From Bacteroidales bacterium UBA1195 (lineage in GTDB: Bacteria > Bacteroidota > Bacteroidia > Bacteroidales > WCHB1-69), in the NCBI GenBank assembly GCA_002309855.1, contig DBYD01000001.1:1-32563 (forward strand): a stretch of DNA of 32,563 nt, read 5' to 3'. Below, piece by piece: positions 1 through 7,523 of this stretch. Under the pieces are notes generated by a model. It had not been told where the DNA came from and did no database searches. It saw nothing but the letters and a program-made list of their open reading frames with translations. The position numbers were made by a program, and so were the translations under genes. Each line of letters starts with the position of its first letter. The first letter of the stretch is position 1.

Positions 1-123
1 ATGGATGCTGACGGAAAGGTGCTGACAAGGAAAAACCATCAGTACGACCGGAACGTGCAGCATTTTATCGAATTTCTGAACGAGGGTCTGGCAAATTTCA
101 AAAAAGGGGCGTCGGAGAGATAA
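1..123 (+). CDS. C-terminal end of a thioredoxin-like (DsbD-type) protein, partial
   Basis: The frame is open from the first base to a TAA at 121-123 and encodes 40 residues ending in FLNEGLANFKKGASER. The 5' part lies outside the window, so the ATG at position 1 need not be a start. The pattern of a polar strand, then YDRNV, then FIEFLNEGL resembles the end of the thioredoxin domain in Bacteroidetes thiol:disulfide interchange (DsbD-like) proteins. That is a resemblance from memory on a short tail, and no CXXC motif is visible here. The stop overlaps the smpB start (TAATG), so the two genes are probably cotranscribed. Confidence 0.4.
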   Translation: MDADGKVLTRKNHQYDRNVQHFIEFLNEGLANFKKGASER

Positions 124-590
124 TGGCACAGAAGAAGCAGCAGCCACAGGTGCAGTTCAAGAACCGCAAGGCGGAGTTCGAATATTTCCTCTCCACCAAG
201 TTCACCGCCGGCATAGTGTTGGTCGGCACGGAAATAAAGGCTATCCGTACGGGCAAGGTTAACCTTACCGACTCATACTGCCTCTTTATCGGGGAGGAGT
301 TCTGGGTGCGCGGGCTGCACATCTCCGAATACAAGGCTGGCAGCTACAACAACCATGAGCCCAAGCGTGACCGCAAACTTCTGCTCACCAAGCGCGAACT
401 GCGTAAAATCCGGTCAAAACTGAATGAAAAGGGCACGACGGTGATCCCTACATTATTGTATATAGCTGAAAGCGGCTACGCCAAACTGGAGATAGCCATT
501 GCCCGCGGCAAGAAGATGTACGACAAACGCGAGACCCTGAAGGAGAAGGAGGCGCGGCGCAACCTGGCCTACCGTGAGGAAAAAGCATAG
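123..590 (+). CDS. smpB: SsrA-binding protein SmpB
   Basis: SmpB binds tmRNA and brings it to stalled ribosomes for trans-translation. The 155-residue length is normal for the family. Family signatures are visible: KAEFEYFLSTKFTAGIVLVG near the N-terminus, GTEIKAIRTGKVNL around residues 35-48, and the basic tail KLEIAIARGKKMYDKRET, the segment that reads into the decoding channel. The ATG overlaps the stop of the preceding gene by one base, which fixes the start and suggests translational coupling. Three bases separate its stop from the next ATG. No tmRNA gene is in the window, which is usual because ssrA is often unlinked. Confidence 0.96.
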   Translation: MAQKKQQPQVQFKNRKAEFEYFLSTKFTAGIVLVGTEIKAIRTGKVNLTDSYCLFIGEEFWVRGLHISEYKAGSYNNHEPKRDRKLLLTKRELRKIRSKLNEKGTTVIPTLLYIAESGYAKLEIAIARGKKMYDKRETLKEKEARRNLAYREEKA

Positions 591-593
591 ACC

Positions 594-1643
594 ATGTTGC
601 GGAAGACATTCGGAATAATGTTGCTGATGGCGTTGCTGGCACCGTTGCATGCGCAGCGGAATGAGGCACGGCATCTGTCCTCTTTCGAACTGAAGGGGCC
701 GGTGCGTTCACTCCGTGAATCAATATATCTTTCCTACCATTTCAAAGTGGATGGGATGCGCTACAGGGAAGCGGAGAAGAGCTTGCAGACCGGATTCAAC
801 GAATGGCGTTTCGATTCGGCCGGTTATCTGACCTTCTACCGGGTTTTCCGTCAGCAGCCCTTTCAGGATCAGACCGACACCTTCACGTTTGACGCGCAGC
901 ACCGGATGACGGCGCACAGCTGGTGGATGGGAGGGCGCATGGCCGGCAGGACAGAACACAAATATAATCTTATAGGGCAGCTTGTCTCTGTACGGCAATA
1001 TGACGATACCGGAGCCCTGTTCTGTGAAACCGCCTACCGCTACCGTGGCGGCCTGCTGTCGGAGGAAAGAACCTTCAGCCGCGCCTACGTTCCGATTTCA
1101 GAGATACATTATACTTATGACTCCCTCCAGCGGCTTGTCAAGGAGGAATGCCCGTGGAACCCTTACCGCTATGTGGTTCCCTATGTGAAGGAATACAGTT
1201 ATGACGCCAACGGATGGCTTTGCAGAATCAGTTATTCGGAAAAGGATACTTCAAAGTGCTGGGCCTACCGTAAGACATCCGACCGGAATGGAAAAATACT
1301 TTCCGAGGAAACTTACGATTACAGGGATTCATGTATGAAAATCCGTCATTACAAATATGGCTCCCGTGGCAGGCTGGTTTGGGAGGGGTCGCAGGCAGAC
1401 CATTTGTGGCAGGTAATAAGCTACAGTTACCGTTCAAACCGGTTGAAAACAATCCGTAACCGCTATGGTGATGTGGATTTCCGCACCTTTTTCCTAAAAT
1501 ATGACGAATGGGGCAATTGGGTTGAGAAGGCTGAATACGACGGCATCAACCTGCAGGTGACGACACGTGAAATCACCTATGGGGATCAGCCCTTGAATAT
1601 GAAGAAGACCGCGCCCAGCAAACAGAGTCCAGCCCAAAGGTAG
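594..1643 (+). CDS. Secreted RHS/YD-repeat-like protein, function unknown
   Basis: This is a 349-residue protein starting MLRKTFGIMLLMALLAPLHAQ, a clear signal peptide with likely cleavage at the Ala/Gln near residue 20. The rest is a series of beta-strand units of the type YxYDxxGxLxxxxxY, for example YTYDSLQRLVKEE, EYSYDANGWLCRI, YKYGSRGRLVWEG and LKYDEWGNWVEKAEY. These resemble degenerate RHS/YD repeats of small Bacteroidetes secreted proteins. It lacks the RHS core-associated domain and any toxin domain, so it is not a polymorphic toxin. Its start lies 3 bases after smpB. Its 3' end overlaps the facing DMT-family gene by 58 bases. Function is unknown; a surface or periplasmic protein is the most I can infer. 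Confidence 0.75.
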   Translation: MLRKTFGIMLLMALLAPLHAQRNEARHLSSFELKGPVRSLRESIYLSYHFKVDGMRYREAEKSLQTGFNEWRFDSAGYLTFYRVFRQQPFQDQTDTFTFDAQHRMTAHSWWMGGRMAGRTEHKYNLIGQLVSVRQYDDTGALFCETAYRYRGGLLSEERTFSRAYVPISEIHYTYDSLQRLVKEECPWNPYRYVVPYVKEYSYDANGWLCRISYSEKDTSKCWAYRKTSDRNGKILSEETYDYRDSCMKIRHYKYGSRGRLVWEGSQADHLWQVISYSYRSNRLKTIRNRYGDVDFRTFFLKYDEWGNWVEKAEYDGINLQVTTREITYGDQPLNMKKTAPSKQSPAQR

Positions 1644-1942
1644 TTCAACTTGAACGGCTGGTTCATCAGCAGCATCGAAAAGGGTATGAATACCGACAGC
1701 GACACCACCTCCTGTATTATTTTAAGTTGCGGCAGGGTGTATACCGTATAGCCTATGCGGTTGGCCGGCACCTGTATCATATACTCGAAAAAGGCTATGC
1801 CCCAGCTTACGATGGCGGCGATCCACCATGCCTTGCCTGACATGTTCTTCAAATGCCCGTACCAGGCGTATGTCATGAAGCAGTTTGAGCATACAAGCAT
1901 GAATATGCTGATGACTTGGGGGCTGAATATTATTTTCCACAT
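1586..1942 (-). CDS. DMT-family small membrane protein (DUF486)
   Basis: The protein has 118 residues and four predicted hydrophobic segments: about 5-27, 38-57, 75-95 and 98-116. The segment NCFMTYAWYGHLK after the first helix is typical of the DUF486 family, small relatives of the drug/metabolite transporter superfamily. The C-terminus (LNYLWAGLCLLGAVFFIFKG) also fits. Full length compares well with family members of about 110-120 residues. The substrate is unknown. Its start overlaps the end of cinA by 13 bases, so the pair is probably one transcript. Its 3' end runs 58 bases into the facing secreted-protein gene. Confidence 0.85.
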   Translation of the reverse strand: MWKIIFSPQVISIFMLVCSNCFMTYAWYGHLKNMSGKAWWIAAIVSWGIAFFEYMIQVPANRIGYTVYTLPQLKIIQEVVSLSVFIPFSMLLMNQPFKLNYLWAGLCLLGAVFFIFKG

Positions 1943-3180
1943 GATTCACGGATGAGTTTTATGAGTTCGCTGAACACCTGGTTGCAGGTGCGTTCGATTA
2001 CTTGTGCGCGCTGGTCGCTGAAATGAAGCAGCTTCGTGACAGTCCGTTTTTCGGAGGCGACACCTATCCATACGGTCCCGACCGGTTTGTCCGGTGTTCC
2101 GCCGTCCGGGCCTGCGATGCCTGTGGTGGCGACGGCAAAATCTGTCCGGCAGACGTTTCGCACGCCCTCCACCATCTCACGCACCGTCTCCTCACTGACG
2201 GCGCCGTGCTTTTCCAAGGTCTCCGCCTTCACATTCAGAAGCTGCCGCTTCAGCTCGTTGCTGTAGGCCACCACGCCGCCCTTGAAGTATTGCGACGCTC
2301 CGGGCATGGCGGTCAGCCGTGAGGCGATGGCGCCGCCCGTGCAGCTTTCGGCGCTGCTTAATGTAATGCCGTGGCGGCGGAGCGTTTCGGCTGCAATCTC
2401 CTGCAGCGATTCCCTGTCTTCGCCAAGAATGTATTCACCGGCCAGTCCATAGAGTTTGCGGCTCTCCTCATACAGCTGCCGCTGCAGTGCGGCCTTGTCG
2501 GTGCCGGTTGCGGTCAGCCTCAGCCGCAGCATGCCGTGCTGCGGCAGGTAGGCCACGCCGATGTGGGAGGGGAGTGCGGTTTCCCAACTTTCGATGCGGT
2601 CCGAAAGGAATGATTCTCCGATGCCTTGGAAAATCAAGTTTTTCTGCAGGATGCAGAGCCCGTCGTTCATCTTTTGGAGGCGCGGCAGGATCTCCCCGCT
2701 CATGAGGTGCTTCATCTCCGAAGGGACACCCGGCATCGAAACCACAGTTTTGCCATCCGTCTCAAACCACATGCAGGGGGCGGTCCCGACTGTGTTCACA
2801 ATCACCTTGCAGCAGGCCGGCACCAGCGCCTGCATCCGGTTTGTCTCCGTCATGGGGTATCCGCGTCCCGCAAATATCCGTTCAATGTTGCGCAGGCTTG
2901 CTTCGTCCTCCACCAGTGTGGAATGGAAAAAGTCGCATAGTGTCTTTTTGGTGATGTCGTCCTTCGTGGGGCCTAGACCTCCGGTTATCAGCACGACATC
3001 AGCCTGCTGCAGGCTGCGGACCAGTGCGTTTTCGATGGCTTCGCGCCGGTCGGCGACACAGACAATGTCCGTCACCATACAGCCGTTTGCGGTCAGCTGC
3101 TGCGCCATCCATGAGGCGTTTGTGTTGGTCACCTGGCCGATCAGCAGCTCGTCTCCAATGTTGATTATGTTAACTCGCAT
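1930..3180 (-). CDS. cinA: CinA family protein: MoCF-like domain plus nicotinamide-nucleotide amidase
   Basis: The 416-residue protein has the two-domain CinA layout. The N-terminal half is a molybdopterin-binding (MoCF) fold with INIGDELLIGQVTNTNASWM at the start and LITGGLGPTKDDITKKTL around residues 64-82; in the family this part is linked to ADP-ribose/NAD pyrophosphatase activity. The C-terminal half is a PncC-type amidase that deamidates NMN, shown by SSAESCTGGAIASRL and VATTGIAGPDGGTPDKPVGTV. Together these serve pyridine nucleotide recycling. The name reflects competence induction in Gram-positives, which need not apply here. A Bacteroidetes-type -7 box lies just upstream. The DUF486 gene follows with a 13-base overlap. 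Confidence 0.95.
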   Translation of the reverse strand: MRVNIINIGDELLIGQVTNTNASWMAQQLTANGCMVTDIVCVADRREAIENALVRSLQQADVVLITGGLGPTKDDITKKTLCDFFHSTLVEDEASLRNIERIFAGRGYPMTETNRMQALVPACCKVIVNTVGTAPCMWFETDGKTVVSMPGVPSEMKHLMSGEILPRLQKMNDGLCILQKNLIFQGIGESFLSDRIESWETALPSHIGVAYLPQHGMLRLRLTATGTDKAALQRQLYEESRKLYGLAGEYILGEDRESLQEIAAETLRRHGITLSSAESCTGGAIASRLTAMPGASQYFKGGVVAYSNELKRQLLNVKAETLEKHGAVSEETVREMVEGVRNVCRTDFAVATTGIAGPDGGTPDKPVGTVWIGVASEKRTVTKLLHFSDQRAQVIERTCNQVFSELIKLIRESCGK

Positions 3181-3202
3181 GTTGGTGTTTTATTTAAAAA
3201 TG

Positions 3203-3210
3203 CAAAGGTA
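3203..3210 (-). promoter_or_regulatory. Putative -7 element for cinA
   Basis: On the minus strand this reads TACCTTTG followed by CA, an exact match to the Bacteroidetes -7 consensus TAnnTTTG. It ends 22 bases before the cinA ATG. A good -33 TTTG at the right distance is not present, so this is a half-supported promoter. Confidence 0.5.
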
Positions 3211-3255
3211 GAAAAAAAATATGGCGGATTTGCATTTTTGTATTGATTTTTTTAC

Positions 3256-3264
3256 GACTTTTGC
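3256..3264 (+). promoter_or_regulatory. Possible -7 element for rpsP-rimM
   Basis: GACTTTTGC differs by one base from TAnnTTTGC. Runs of T with TTTG lie upstream (ends at 3232 and 3240), but spacings of 23 and 15 bases are off the usual 19. The gap is the only plausible place for the promoter of rpsP because cinA is divergent. Confidence 0.35.
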
Positions 3265-3305
3265 ACACTTAAATTTTACAAGTTTCAAATTTTAAAAGTA
3301 ATTTA

Positions 3306-3914
3306 ATGTCAACAAAAATCAGATTACAGAGACATGGAAAAAAGGGGCAGCCCTTTTATCACATTGTCATTGCAGACGGTCGTGCACCTCGGGATGGACG
3401 TTACATTGAACGCATCGGCACGTACAACCCTTTGACCGAACCTGCCGCCGTGGTGTTGAACTTCGACAGGGCGCTCTATTGGGTGAACTGTGGTGCCGAA
3501 CCTACCGATACGGCCCGCTCCTTGCTCCGCAGGGAAGGGGTCTATCTGAAAAAACACCTGATGGGTGGCGTGGCCAAGGGCGCCTTTACGGAAGCTGAGG
3601 CTGATGCCCGTTTCGCCGCCTGGAAGGAGGAGAAGGACCGCCGGATGAGCGATTGCCGTATCAAGGCGATTGAAGCCGGAAAAGAGGCAGCCAAGAAAAG
3701 GCTTGAGGCCGAAACAAAGGTGAAGGAGGCCAAGGCTGCTGTGGTGGAGGAGAAACGCCGCGCCATAGCCGAGAAGGAGCGTGAGGAACGTGAAGCTGCT
3801 GAGGCCGCCGCTGCCGCTGAAGCCGCAGCCAATGCACAGACGGAGGGGGAGACTCCTGCTGAAACTGACGCTACAGCCGGAGCCGCCGAGGCCGAAACCC
3901 CTGCCGAAGCATAA
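3306..3914 (+). CDS. rpsP: 30S ribosomal protein S16 with long charged C-terminal extension
   Basis: The first ~85 residues are canonical S16: KIRLQRHGKKGQPFYHIVIA, then DGRYIERIGTYNP and later ARSLLRREGVYLKKHLMGG. S16 binds 16S rRNA in the body of the small subunit and is needed for assembly. Most bacterial S16 proteins stop near 80-90 residues. This one has 202, the last ~100 being rich in Ala, Glu and Lys with a probable long helix or coiled coil, ending in a low-complexity stretch (EAAEAAAAAEAAANA). Long tails are known in Bacteroidetes S16. rimM follows after 7 bases, the usual rpsP-rimM pairing. Confidence 0.96.
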   Translation: MSTKIRLQRHGKKGQPFYHIVIADGRAPRDGRYIERIGTYNPLTEPAAVVLNFDRALYWVNCGAEPTDTARSLLRREGVYLKKHLMGGVAKGAFTEAEADARFAAWKEEKDRRMSDCRIKAIEAGKEAAKKRLEAETKVKEAKAAVVEEKRRAIAEKEREEREAAEAAAAAEAAANAQTEGETPAETDATAGAAEAETPAEA

Positions 3915-3921
3915 CAGGCGT

Positions 3922-4458
3922 ATGCGGTCCGATGATTTTTTCTACCTTGGTAAGGTTACAAAAGTTGTCGGTCTGAAAGGGGAGCTTTCGGTTTATTTGG
4001 ATACGGACGAACCGGAGAAATATTATTCCATGGAATCAGTTTTTCTTGCCCAACAGGAAGAACTGGTTCCTTTTTTTGTGACCTCCATAAAGGTTAAGAA
4101 CCGTCAGCAGGTAGTTGTGCAGTTCCAGGATGTGGATGCCGGCACGGCTCCCTCGCTGGTGGATGCTGAATTGTACCTGCCACTTTCCATGCTGCCACCG
4201 CTGACTGGCAACCGGTTCTATTATCATGAAATTAAGGGTTTCGAAATTGTGGATGAAAACCAGCAGTCGGTAGGTGTCTGTACCGGTGTGCTCGAATACC
4301 CGCATCAATCATTGTTTCAAATTGATCATCAAGGTATTGAAGTCCTGCTTCCAATTGTGGACGAGTTGATTCGTCGGGTGGACCGGGCGGCACGGCGGAT
4401 TGAGGTTTCCATGCCCGATGGGCTGTTGGATGTCTATTTGCATCCGGGTTTGGAGTAG
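3922..4458 (+). CDS. rimM: Ribosome maturation factor RimM
   Basis: RimM binds S19 and helps mature the 3' domain of 16S rRNA. The protein has 178 residues. The N-terminal RimM barrel begins YLGKVTKVVGLKGELSVYL. The PRC-barrel half contains FYYHEIKGFEIVDENQQSVG and ends with LPIVDELIRRVDRAARRIEV then PDGLLDVYL, all standard. The frame is open further upstream within rpsP, but that extension is Pro/Arg-rich shadow sequence, so I start at the ATG 7 bases after the rpsP stop (MRSDDFFYLG). Cotranscribed with rpsP. Confidence 0.95.
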   Translation: MRSDDFFYLGKVTKVVGLKGELSVYLDTDEPEKYYSMESVFLAQQEELVPFFVTSIKVKNRQQVVVQFQDVDAGTAPSLVDAELYLPLSMLPPLTGNRFYYHEIKGFEIVDENQQSVGVCTGVLEYPHQSLFQIDHQGIEVLLPIVDELIRRVDRAARRIEVSMPDGLLDVYLHPGLE

Positions 4459-4516
4459 TTTTTTTGTTCCACTTAGCCCTCCCCTCATTTTTTTGAAATT
4501 TTTTTTTAAAAATCCA

Positions 4517-4547
4517 TTCGGAATGTGAAATATTTTTTATACTTTTG
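4517..4547 (+). promoter_or_regulatory. Bacteroidetes-type promoter for the TPR gene
   Basis: TTCG (one mismatch to TTTG) at 4517-4520, 19 bases, then TACTTTTG at 4540-4547, an exact TAnnTTTG followed by C. Transcription should begin near 4554. This excludes the upstream in-frame ATG at 4525 as a start for the next gene and supports the ATG at 4585. Confidence 0.7.
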
Positions 4548-4584
4548 CAAATTAGCAATAAGTATAGGAAGTATATTTCTTTTT

Positions 4585-5340
4585 ATGAGAAATGTTTTTA
4601 TAATAATTTTATTGTCAGTATGTTATGCTGGCGTTGGTAGGGTGGACGGCCAGGAGCTTCCTGAGAAAAATGCCGTAGTTTCCCTCTCCGATTCTGCCGT
4701 TGAGGCATTATATGCGGAGGGAAAAGGTCTTTTTTTGCAGAAGGAATACGCCAGGGCGGCGGAGGTTTTTTCCAAAATGATATCCCTCAACGCTTCGTTG
4801 GCGACGGCCTACAACGACCGTGGAAGCTGTTATCGGATGCTTGGGGCGTATGAAAGGGCGGCTGCGGATTATTCCAGTGCCATCATGTATCGTCCTTGTG
4901 CCATATACTACTGCAATCGTGGGAGTATCCGGGTGAAAATGGATGATTATGAGGGGGCGGTTTCCGATTATTCGCTGGCCCATGCTTTGGACTCCACCTA
5001 TTATTTGGCGTTGAACAACCGTGGAATCGTGTATTTGAACATGGGTGCATACCGGCGTGCGGTGGAGGATTTCTCCGCCTGTATCCGCCTGAATCCATCC
5101 AACCATCTTTTATATAACAATCGTGGCATTGCCTATTATAAATTAAAGGAGTTTGAAAAGTCCATATCTGATTTTGACACGGCCATCTCCTTGAACGCGG
5201 ATTATGGGAATGCCTATCTGCATCGCGGCAATCTGAAGGAGATGCTGGATGATGACGCGGGCGCTTGTGAGGATTGGAGCCATGCTTCCGTTTTGGGTGT
5301 CAGGCAGGCTGAAAATTGTTTGAAGAATTGCAGAAATTAG
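4585..5340 (+). CDS. Secreted tetratricopeptide-repeat protein
   Basis: The 251-residue protein begins MRNVFIIILLSVCYAGVGR, a signal peptide, with probable cleavage before the DGQELPEK region. Five or so TPR units follow from about residue 40 to the end, with the recurring pattern AYNDRGSCYRMLGAYERAAADY, then YCNRGSIRVKMDDYEGAVSDY, LNNRGIVYLNMGAYRRAVED and YNNRGIAYYKLKEFEKSISD. TPRs bind proteins, so it is probably a periplasmic scaffold. An ATG 60 bases upstream is in frame, but it lies before the -7 promoter box, so I chose 4585. The next gene, a PorE-like protein also with TPRs, follows after 66 bases. The specific partner is unknown. Confidence 0.85.
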   Translation: MRNVFIIILLSVCYAGVGRVDGQELPEKNAVVSLSDSAVEALYAEGKGLFLQKEYARAAEVFSKMISLNASLATAYNDRGSCYRMLGAYERAAADYSSAIMYRPCAIYYCNRGSIRVKMDDYEGAVSDYSLAHALDSTYYLALNNRGIVYLNMGAYRRAVEDFSACIRLNPSNHLLYNNRGIAYYKLKEFEKSISDFDTAISLNADYGNAYLHRGNLKEMLDDDAGACEDWSHASVLGVRQAENCLKNCRN

Positions 5341-5406
5341 GATGAAGTGTAACAAAAGAAATATTGAAAGAAAAACATATTTATTAATTTATAAATTTTC
5401 AAGCAA

Positions 5407-7449
5407 ATGAGAAAGTTTTTATTTTTATTGTTTTTTCAAGCATTTGTTTGCGGATTGTTTGCCCAAAATGTGGATTTTGTCCAGACAAATTTCCCTAACA
5501 AAACGAAAAGTGAGTTTAAAAAAGCTCTGAAAAACAAGAAAATGGGAGAAAAGACCATGAAGGCCGAAGATTACCGCAGGGCGGTGAATTTCTTACTGAG
5601 GGCCAATGAGTTCAATCCCAAGAATGCTGAATTGAATTTTGAAATAGCCAATTGTTATGAGCATTTGAACCAGATTCCGGAGGCTGTGCACTATGCGGAG
5701 ATCGCCTACACCCTGGATTCGCTGGTGGCTCCCGAATTGGTGTATTATAAAGGTTATGCCCATCAGATGCGCTATGAGTATGATGATGCAGTCAAATATT
5801 ACAAGCGTTACCTGATCACACCGGGTATTACACGCGAGGGCAATTTGAAGGCACAGCAACGGATCAAGGAGTGCAGAAACGGAAAGCTGCTGGTGCGTCG
5901 TGGGGAGATTCCTTGCAAAATTTACATTCTGGACACCAATGTTAACGGAAAGTGCGATGAATACGGCCCTGCGGTCACGGCGGATGACAGCCTGCTTTTC
6001 TTCACAACCCGCCGTTCGATGAAGAAGAATCCGAACAAGGGGTTTGCCTCTGATGGCAAGTATTATGAGAAGATTTTCCGCTCCTCCAAGGATTCCTCCT
6101 GGGACAAGGCACATTGGGCTTTGGGAACCAATCTGCGCGGTCATTTTGCAGTGCAGGGTGTCTCCAACGACGGAAGCCGTGTCCTGTTGTATAAGGAGAA
6201 GAGAGGTGGTGATTTGTACGAGGCGAAGCTGCATGGCAAGAAGTTTGGTGCTGCAAAACGTCTGCCGCGTGCCGTTAACACCAAGTTCCATGAGACTTCG
6301 GCATCATATTCCTATGACGGCAACACCATTTTCTACTGCTCCGACCGTACCGACATGGGATATGGTGGCCATGACATTTACAAAGTTACCAAGAACGATA
6401 AGGGCAAATGGAAAAATGTGACGAATCTGGGCAATGTGCTCAACACGCCGGAAGATGAGGTCACAGTGTTCGCCCATCCGGACGGGAAAACGATGTATTT
6501 CAGTTCCAGAGGTCATGATGGTATAGGCGGATTTGACATCTTTGTCTCCACCTATGAAAACGGCCAGTGGTCCAAACCCCGCAATATTGGTGTGCCAATC
6601 AACACCCCGGGTGACGACATCTCTTTTGTGATTACTGCAAATGGCAAGAGCGCATATTACGCTTCCGCACAACCGACCGGTTTTGGCGAGGAGGATATCT
6701 ACTGCATCTCCTTCAAGACAGACAAGGTTTTTGTTTCCACCACTGAGGATAACCTGTTGGACGATGAGGAGGAGGATCCTTTTACTGAAGAGGCTGAGGT
6801 GAAGGAAAAGGCCATGCCTGCCCACCAGATGACCCTGCTGACCGGTCTGGTGCGCGACAAGCTCACCAAGGAGCCGCTGTCCGCATCTATTGAGCTGATT
6901 GATTTGGATTCCAACCGTAAAATCGGTGATTTTGAAACCAACGAGGCGACCGGCAAATTCCTGATGTCCCTGCCTGCCGGCCATCATTATAAGATTAAGG
7001 TGACATCTCCTGGCTACCACAGTCACGAAGAGACGTTTGACATTCCTGAGTCCTCCGGATTCCAGACCAAGGAACTGTTGATTGAATTGGAATCTGATGG
7101 CACCCAGATGCCGGAGGGATTGCAGAATATCGAATTTGACTTTGACAAATCCTCCATTCAGGGTTCTGAGGCGGCCCGCAGGCTGGATAAGGTGGCCGAC
7201 TTCATGAAACGTCATCCGGATGTCAAGGTGCTGATCACCGGACATACGGACAGCAAGGGTTCGGATGAATACAACATGGCTCTTTCTGAGCGTCGTGTAA
7301 AAACAGCTGTTGACTACCTTGTTGAAAAGGGTATTGAGCGTAGCCGTATGACCACCAAGGGTTATGGTGAGCGTCGTCCGATTGACACCAACGAAACGGA
7401 TGAAGGACGTCAGCACAACCGTCGTGTGGAGTTCACTATTGTGAAATAA
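5407..7449 (+). CDS. porE: PorE-like T9SS-associated protein: TPR, WD40-like propeller, CRD, OmpA domain
   Basis: This 680-residue protein has a signal peptide (MRKFLFLLFFQAFVCGLFAQ) and four domains. TPRs lie at about 45-160. A PD40/WD40-like beta-propeller covers about 165-455, with repeats such as TIFYCSDRTDMGYGGHDIY, MYFSSRGHDGIGGFDIF and SAYYASAQPTGFGEEDIY. A carboxypeptidase-regulatory-like domain starts near 478 (LTGLVRDKLTKEPLSASIEL). The OmpA C-terminal peptidoglycan-binding domain runs from about 573 to the end (IEFDFDKSSI, ITGHTDSKGSDEYN, LSERRVK, GYGERRP). This order matches PorE (PG1058) of the Porphyromonas gingivalis type IX secretion system, proposed to tie the machine to peptidoglycan. 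Other Bacteroidetes OmpA/propeller paralogs share the layout, so orthology is an inference. Ends at a strong bidirectional terminator. Confidence 0.8.
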   Translation: MRKFLFLLFFQAFVCGLFAQNVDFVQTNFPNKTKSEFKKALKNKKMGEKTMKAEDYRRAVNFLLRANEFNPKNAELNFEIANCYEHLNQIPEAVHYAEIAYTLDSLVAPELVYYKGYAHQMRYEYDDAVKYYKRYLITPGITREGNLKAQQRIKECRNGKLLVRRGEIPCKIYILDTNVNGKCDEYGPAVTADDSLLFFTTRRSMKKNPNKGFASDGKYYEKIFRSSKDSSWDKAHWALGTNLRGHFAVQGVSNDGSRVLLYKEKRGGDLYEAKLHGKKFGAAKRLPRAVNTKFHETSASYSYDGNTIFYCSDRTDMGYGGHDIYKVTKNDKGKWKNVTNLGNVLNTPEDEVTVFAHPDGKTMYFSSRGHDGIGGFDIFVSTYENGQWSKPRNIGVPINTPGDDISFVITANGKSAYYASAQPTGFGEEDIYCISFKTDKVFVSTTEDNLLDDEEEDPFTEEAEVKEKAMPAHQMTLLTGLVRDKLTKEPLSASIELIDLDSNRKIGDFETNEATGKFLMSLPAGHHYKIKVTSPGYHSHEETFDIPESSGFQTKELLIELESDGTQMPEGLQNIEFDFDKSSIQGSEAARRLDKVADFMKRHPDVKVLITGHTDSKGSDEYNMALSERRVKTAVDYLVEKGIERSRMTTKGYGERRPIDTNETDEGRQHNRRVEFTIVK

Positions 7450-7472
7450 AGGGAGGACAGACCTCCAATATT

Positions 7473-7503
7473 AAAAAAGCGGATTCATTGAATCCGCTTT
7501 TTT
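7473..7503. terminator. Bidirectional intrinsic terminator
   Basis: A perfect 14-base inverted repeat: AAAAAAGCGGATTC at 7473-7486, loop ATT, and GAATCCGCTTTTTT at 7490-7503. Each strand reads a GC-containing stem followed by a run of at least six T. It sits between the convergent ends of the PorE-like gene (stop 7449) and typA (stop at 7524) and can serve both. Confidence 0.92.
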
Positions 7504-7523
7504 TGTTGTATGTTATTACAAAA

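Noticed and set aside
4525..4584. Upstream in-frame ATG for the TPR gene
   Set aside because: It lies before the -7 promoter element, so it would not be on the transcript; the signal peptide begins cleanly at 4585.
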